Source: Chitinophaga pinensis
GTDB taxonomy: Bacteria; Bacteroidota; Bacteroidia; Chitinophagales; Chitinophagaceae
Length of the DNA: 9,132 nt
Assembly (NCBI GenBank): GCA_945872805.1
Contig: CAMCBE010000053.1
Location: forward strand, 1-9,132
Direction: 5' to 3'
Shown here: one piece after another, positions 5,701 through 9,132 of the stretch
Layout: each line of letters opens with the position of its first letter
Numbering within the stretch: position 1 is the stretch's first letter
Notes under the pieces: model-generated
Told to the model about the DNA's origin: nothing
The model's database searches: none
The model's input: the letters and a program-made list of their open reading frames with translations, nothing else
Program-made: the position numbers and the translations under genes

Positions 5701-7041
5701 ATGCTAGTTGACAAAACCACGCTCTATGATCTTTCTGTATTTCACAAGGAAGAAGAATACTCTTTATTCAAACGGATAGATAACACAAAAACACAAGCAG
5801 GAAAACAAGTACTTCATCAGTTTTTTTACCAACCGCTTGGTTCGTTAAATGAAATAAAACAAGTTCAAGAAACCTTAAAAATAATCAGTACGAAATTAGA
5901 GGTCTGGCCAAAGCAAATAACCAATGGCACACTTCTTATAATCGATAAATTTCTTGACGACTCGCCCGTTAATATTCCACAACATGCCAGCTCTATTGAT
6001 TCTTATCTCTACAAATGGCTGCATAGAGCGAGCTACTCCATGATTTTATTTTCAGTGAAACAATTGTTTGAATTCATTCATGGATACAATGAATTAATTT
6101 ATCTTTTTAGTGGCGAAAAAAGACCAGCTAATGTTGAGAAAATATTAAATCAAGTTGAGCATATCATGAACCACCATGGCCTACTTGAATTAAAAGAAAA
6201 AAATCAATTTTCCGATCTAACCACACAAGAAGTTCTTCGATATGGTCGCTTCTTTCATGTCGAATTTCATACACAAATAAGAAGCTTAATCCTCTGTTAC
6301 GGAACCCTAGACGCTTGGTATTCCATGGCAGTTGCCAACAAAGCACTTCAGCTCAACGAACCCTTTTTTATCGAACGAGAATCCCCTTCCATAGATGCTG
6401 TCAATCTTCGTCACCTCATGCTCACAAAACCAGTAAGCTATACCATTTCGCTGAACGAAGACAAAAACTTCATCTTCCTCACTGGAGCAAATATGGCGGG
6501 CAAGAGTACATTAATCAAAGGCCTAGGCCTTGCAGTATATCTAGCACATATTGGGATGGGAGTACCTGCAGAAAAAATGGAACTCACTTTATTTGATGGT
6601 ATACTAAGCAATATCAATGTAGAAGATAATATCATCAAAGGTGAAAGTTATTTTTTCAATGAAGTCAAACGTATCCGCGAAACATTATTGCGTATTAGCG
6701 ATGGCAAGCGCTGGCTCGTACTGATTGATGAATTATTTAAGGGGACAAATATTCAAGATGCTATGAAATGTTCGGAGGCAGTAATAAGTGGACTAGTAAA
6801 GTTTAAAAATGTATTATTCATTCTATCAACTCACCTCTATGAAATAGGCGAAGACTTAAAAGAATATCCGTCGATTAGCTTTAAGTATTTCGAGACTACA
6901 CTCAATCAAGATGAACTACATTTTAGCTATCAACTAAAAGAAGGTATAAGCAACGACAGAATGGGGTTCTTGATTTTAAAGAAAGAAGGTGTACTAGACC
7001 TTTTAAATCAGCTCGGTGAAAAGACCGAAAAAAAGGGATAA
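5701..7041 (+). CDS. Short MutS-family ATPase lacking mismatch-recognition domains
   Basis: This 446-residue protein has the MutS core (lever/clamp-like helical region, about 1-240) and the C-terminal ABC-type ATPase domain (about 245-425). The Walker A loop is LTGANMAGKST (260-270), the Walker B strand is LVLIDELFKGTN (339-350), and the H-loop is LSTH (375-378); the NVEDNIIKGESYFFNEVKRI block (306-325) corresponds to the segment containing the ABC signature serine. Canonical MutS is about 850 residues and starts with a mismatch-binding domain carrying an F-x-E motif, which is absent here, so classic mismatch recognition is unlikely. Such short MutS paralogues are common in Bacteroidota and of uncertain function. 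The start at 5701 lies 11 bases after the pyrC stop, with only a weak GGATAA upstream. The family is certain; no specific role can be given. Confidence 0.9.
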   Translation: MLVDKTTLYDLSVFHKEEEYSLFKRIDNTKTQAGKQVLHQFFYQPLGSLNEIKQVQETLKIISTKLEVWPKQITNGTLLIIDKFLDDSPVNIPQHASSIDSYLYKWLHRASYSMILFSVKQLFEFIHGYNELIYLFSGEKRPANVEKILNQVEHIMNHHGLLELKEKNQFSDLTTQEVLRYGRFFHVEFHTQIRSLILCYGTLDAWYSMAVANKALQLNEPFFIERESPSIDAVNLRHLMLTKPVSYTISLNEDKNFIFLTGANMAGKSTLIKGLGLAVYLAHIGMGVPAEKMELTLFDGILSNINVEDNIIKGESYFFNEVKRIRETLLRISDGKRWLVLIDELFKGTNIQDAMKCSEAVISGLVKFKNVLFILSTHLYEIGEDLKEYPSISFKYFETTLNQDELHFSYQLKEGISNDRMGFLILKKEGVLDLLNQLGEKTEKKG

Positions 7042-7125
7042 TTTAAACGCCTCCCGACCGAAATAAACATTTTTAATTGGGCTTTACACTATAGCTAAAT
7101 ATCGAATGCAAAATACCTTCACGTC

Positions 7126-8673
7126 ATGTTTATCAAGACGTTTGGAAGTGCAGTTTATGGTGTTGAAGCAATCACCATTACCATTGAAGTAAATTGGACT
7201 GCACAAGGAAAGGATTATTGCATCGTTGGCTTACCAGACAACTCCATTAAAGAGAGTATGCAACGCGTTGAGAGTGCTATCAAGTCAAATGGATTTGAAA
7301 TGCCAAGAACACGCATTGTAGTAAATCTAGCTCCTGCAGACCTAAAAAAAAGTGGTACTGCATTTGATCTTCCAATTGCTATAGGTGTTTTGGCTGCATC
7401 AGAACAACTAAAATTTTCCCAACGACTTTCAGATCATATTTTGATGGGCGAGCTCAGTCTTGATGGTGAACTAAGATCAATCAGAGGCGCATTACCCATT
7501 GCCATACAAGGAAGAAAGGAAGGATTCAAAGGACTGATTGTACCCGACACAAATGCTAAAGAAGCAGCAATGGTTAATGGACTTAATGTATACGGACTTC
7601 GATCGCTTAAGGAAGTAGTAGATTTTATCCGAAATGATGGTAATAATTCAACGCCTATTAAAATAGATGTTGAAAAAGAATTTTACCAATCTCAAATTAA
7701 ATTTGAAACTGATTTTTCAGAAGTTAAAGGACAAGAAAATATTAAGAGGGCAATGGAAATCGCGGCGGCGGGCGGACATAATGTAATTCTCATCGGCCCG
7801 CCCGGCGCCGGGAAAACCATGCTTGCAAAAAGATTGCCCTCTATTCTTCCTCCACTATCTATAGAAGAATCACTCGAGAGCACGAAAATCCATAGTGTAG
7901 CAGGAAAACTGCCAGAACATACCAGTCTAATAACGAAAAGACCATTCAGAAGTCCTCATCATACCATCAGTGATGTTGCACTCGTAGGAGGCGGCTCAAC
8001 ACCACAACCAGGAGAAATATCACTCGCACACAATGGTGTTCTATTTCTTGATGAACTCCCTGAATTTAAAAGAACTGTTTTAGAAGTTATGAGACAACCC
8101 ATCGAAGAAAGAAAAGTAACTATATCTCGCGCTCGCATTGCTATCGATTTTCCTACTTCCTTTATGCTCGTTGCCTCCATGAATCCATGCCCCTGTGGGT
8201 TCTATAATCACCCAGAAAAAAAATGTACCTGTCCACCAGGCCTAGTGACTAAATACTTGAATAAAATTTCGGGTCCACTGCTCGACAGAATTGACCTGCA
8301 CGTAGAAGTTACTCCGGTAGCATTTTCTCAACTGGCATCTCAGCAAATCACTGAAAAATCTGAAGCAATCAGAGAACGTGTAATCGCAGCACGAAAAATT
8401 CAGACTCAACGATATGCAGAAAATCCAGGAATTTATTCAAATGCTCAGATGGGTCCGAGAGAACTAAAAATAATTTGTCAACTCGACGAGCCGGCACAAA
8501 TTTTGCTGAAAAAAGCAATGGAGCGACTCAACCTATCTGCTCGCGCATACGATAGAATATTAAAAGTAGCTAGAACGATTGCCGACTTAGGAAATGATCA
8601 ACATATCATGACTGAACATATAGCTGAAGCTATTCAATACAGAAACCTTGATCGGGAAGGTTGGGGAGGGTAA
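7126..8673 (+). CDS. yifB: YifB/ComM family Mg-chelatase-like AAA+ ATPase
   Basis: This 515-residue protein has the complete YifB layout. An N-terminal Lon-protease-like (ChlI) domain occupies about 1-170, with the typical GLPDNSIKES (35-44) and GTAFDLPIAIGVLAA (77-91). The AAA+ module starts near 195, with Walker A GPPGAGKT (224-231), Walker B GVLFLDE (304-310), a four-cysteine cluster CPCG...CTC (C355, C357, C367, C369), and the sensor-like GPLLDRIDLHVEV (383-395). The C-terminal Mg-chelatase domain carries LNLSARAYDRILKVARTIADL (468-488). In Vibrio and other competent bacteria the homologue ComM is a hexameric helicase that promotes branch migration during natural transformation; the role in Bacteroidota is inferred only. 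The start at 7126 gives the usual MFIKTFGSAVYGVEA. It is 84 bases after the MutS-like gene and 11 bases from the convergent lspA stop. A GC-rich patch covers Walker A. Confidence 0.95.
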   Translation: MFIKTFGSAVYGVEAITITIEVNWTAQGKDYCIVGLPDNSIKESMQRVESAIKSNGFEMPRTRIVVNLAPADLKKSGTAFDLPIAIGVLAASEQLKFSQRLSDHILMGELSLDGELRSIRGALPIAIQGRKEGFKGLIVPDTNAKEAAMVNGLNVYGLRSLKEVVDFIRNDGNNSTPIKIDVEKEFYQSQIKFETDFSEVKGQENIKRAMEIAAAGGHNVILIGPPGAGKTMLAKRLPSILPPLSIEESLESTKIHSVAGKLPEHTSLITKRPFRSPHHTISDVALVGGGSTPQPGEISLAHNGVLFLDELPEFKRTVLEVMRQPIEERKVTISRARIAIDFPTSFMLVASMNPCPCGFYNHPEKKCTCPPGLVTKYLNKISGPLLDRIDLHVEVTPVAFSQLASQQITEKSEAIRERVIAARKIQTQRYAENPGIYSNAQMGPRELKIICQLDEPAQILLKKAMERLNLSARAYDRILKVARTIADLGNDQHIMTEHIAEAIQYRNLDREGWGG

Positions 8674-8684
8674 GACAATGCTTA

Positions 8685-9132
8685 CTAGCTATTTCCAGAG
8701 GGAGTTTTAGTCTGACTTGAACCATCAGTATCTGAAGAACCAGAAGGGAAAAACTTATTTTGAAAGACCAGGATTGCAATAACCCCGCCAGAAATGGCTA
8801 CATCCGCAATATTAAAAACAGGCCTAAAGAACTCGAATGATTCTCCACCCCATACTGGAACCCAGCTTGGAAAAGTAGCATCTTGTATGATTGGAAAGTA
8901 TAGCATATCAACAACCCTGCCATGCAAGATTCCAGCATAGCCTCCCTGAAATCCATCTTGCCAGATGGCATAAGATAGATTTTGGCTATACGGATCACTA
9001 AATTCGAAGATCATCCCGTAAAATAAACTATCAAGTAAGTTGCCAATAGCACCTGCATAAATAAACGTGACACAAATAATATAACCTGGATGATACTTCT
9101 TGGCTATTACACCCTTAATATAAAATGTACCC
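8685..9132 (-). CDS. lspA: Lipoprotein signal peptidase (signal peptidase II), N-terminus cut off by window edge
   Basis: The last 148 codons of LspA are present, reading leftward; the 5' end lies beyond the window, so roughly 50-60 residues are missing. LspA is an inner-membrane aspartic protease that removes the signal peptide of prolipoproteins after lipidation of the cysteine. Counting from the edge, both catalytic Asp motifs are seen: AGAIGNLLD (26-34, D34) and FNIAD (106-110, D110), with the conserved GRVVDMLYFP (71-80) between them and a final membrane helix (about 109-124). The first motif is followed by SLFYG rather than the R seen in proteobacterial forms, and a loop of about 30 residues separates it from GRVVD; I recall both from Bacteroidota homologues. 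A hydrophilic Ser/Thr-rich tail (about 129-148) follows the last helix. The ATG at 9014 is internal: the frame runs open to the edge and encodes conserved residues. Confidence 0.95.
   Translation of the reverse strand, partial: GTFYIKGVIAKKYHPGYIICVTFIYAGAIGNLLDSLFYGMIFEFSDPYSQNLSYAIWQDGFQGGYAGILHGRVVDMLYFPIIQDATFPSWVPVWGGESFEFFRPVFNIADVAISGGVIAILVFQNKFFPSGSSDTDGSSQTKTPSGNS

Noticed and set aside
7042..7125. Promoter for yifB in the 84-base gap
   Set aside because: TTGG at 7077 could be a -33, but the facing TATCGAAT and TACCTTCA are poor fits to TAnnTTTG; a promoter is likely here but I cannot point to it.
8674..8684. Terminator between yifB and lspA
   Set aside because: Only 11 bases separate the stops and no stem-loop is visible.
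8798..8998. Second minus-strand frame inside lspA
   Set aside because: It is a shadow of lspA in another frame with no recognisable motifs.

Overview
The window looks like chromosomal DNA from a member of the Bacteroidota. The evidence is AT-rich DNA with a scarcity of Shine-Dalgarno sequences, matches to the Bacteroidota -7 promoter element (TAnnTTTG), a PorT-type outer-membrane protein of the type IX secretion system directly after ubiE, a Wzi/RemB-like outer-membrane protein, and a dihydroorotase with the DDQVHFREPG signature that I associate with this phylum. I cannot place it to genus.

Layout, left to right. A polysaccharide deacetylase (minus, cut by the left edge) is joined by a 4-base ATGA overlap to the ribosome-assembly GTPase engB (minus). 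Divergent from engB is ubiE/menG (plus), which overlaps porT (plus). PorT converges on a Wzi-family outer-membrane barrel gene (minus). The 102 bases between these two stop codons are almost entirely two abutting arrays of 7-base repeats. Divergent from the barrel gene is pyrC (plus), followed after 11 bases by a short MutS paralogue (plus). After 84 bases comes yifB/comM (plus), which converges on lspA (minus, cut by the right edge). No stretch over 300 bases lacks a gene.

Functionally this is mostly core cell biology: menaquinone synthesis (ubiE), pyrimidine synthesis (pyrC), 50S ribosome assembly (engB), lipoprotein maturation (lspA) and DNA processing (MutS-like, YifB). The cell-envelope theme recurs with the deacetylase, PorT, the Wzi-like barrel and LspA. 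I see no tRNA, rRNA, CRISPR array, insertion sequence, phage gene or defence island, and no convincing new multi-gene system.

The points most worth a second look are the paired heptanucleotide arrays, the two divergent gene pairs whose possible start codons share a CATG palindrome, a possibly leaderless ubiE transcript, the Gln in the dihydroorotase metal motif, and the MutS-like protein that lacks mismatch-recognition domains.
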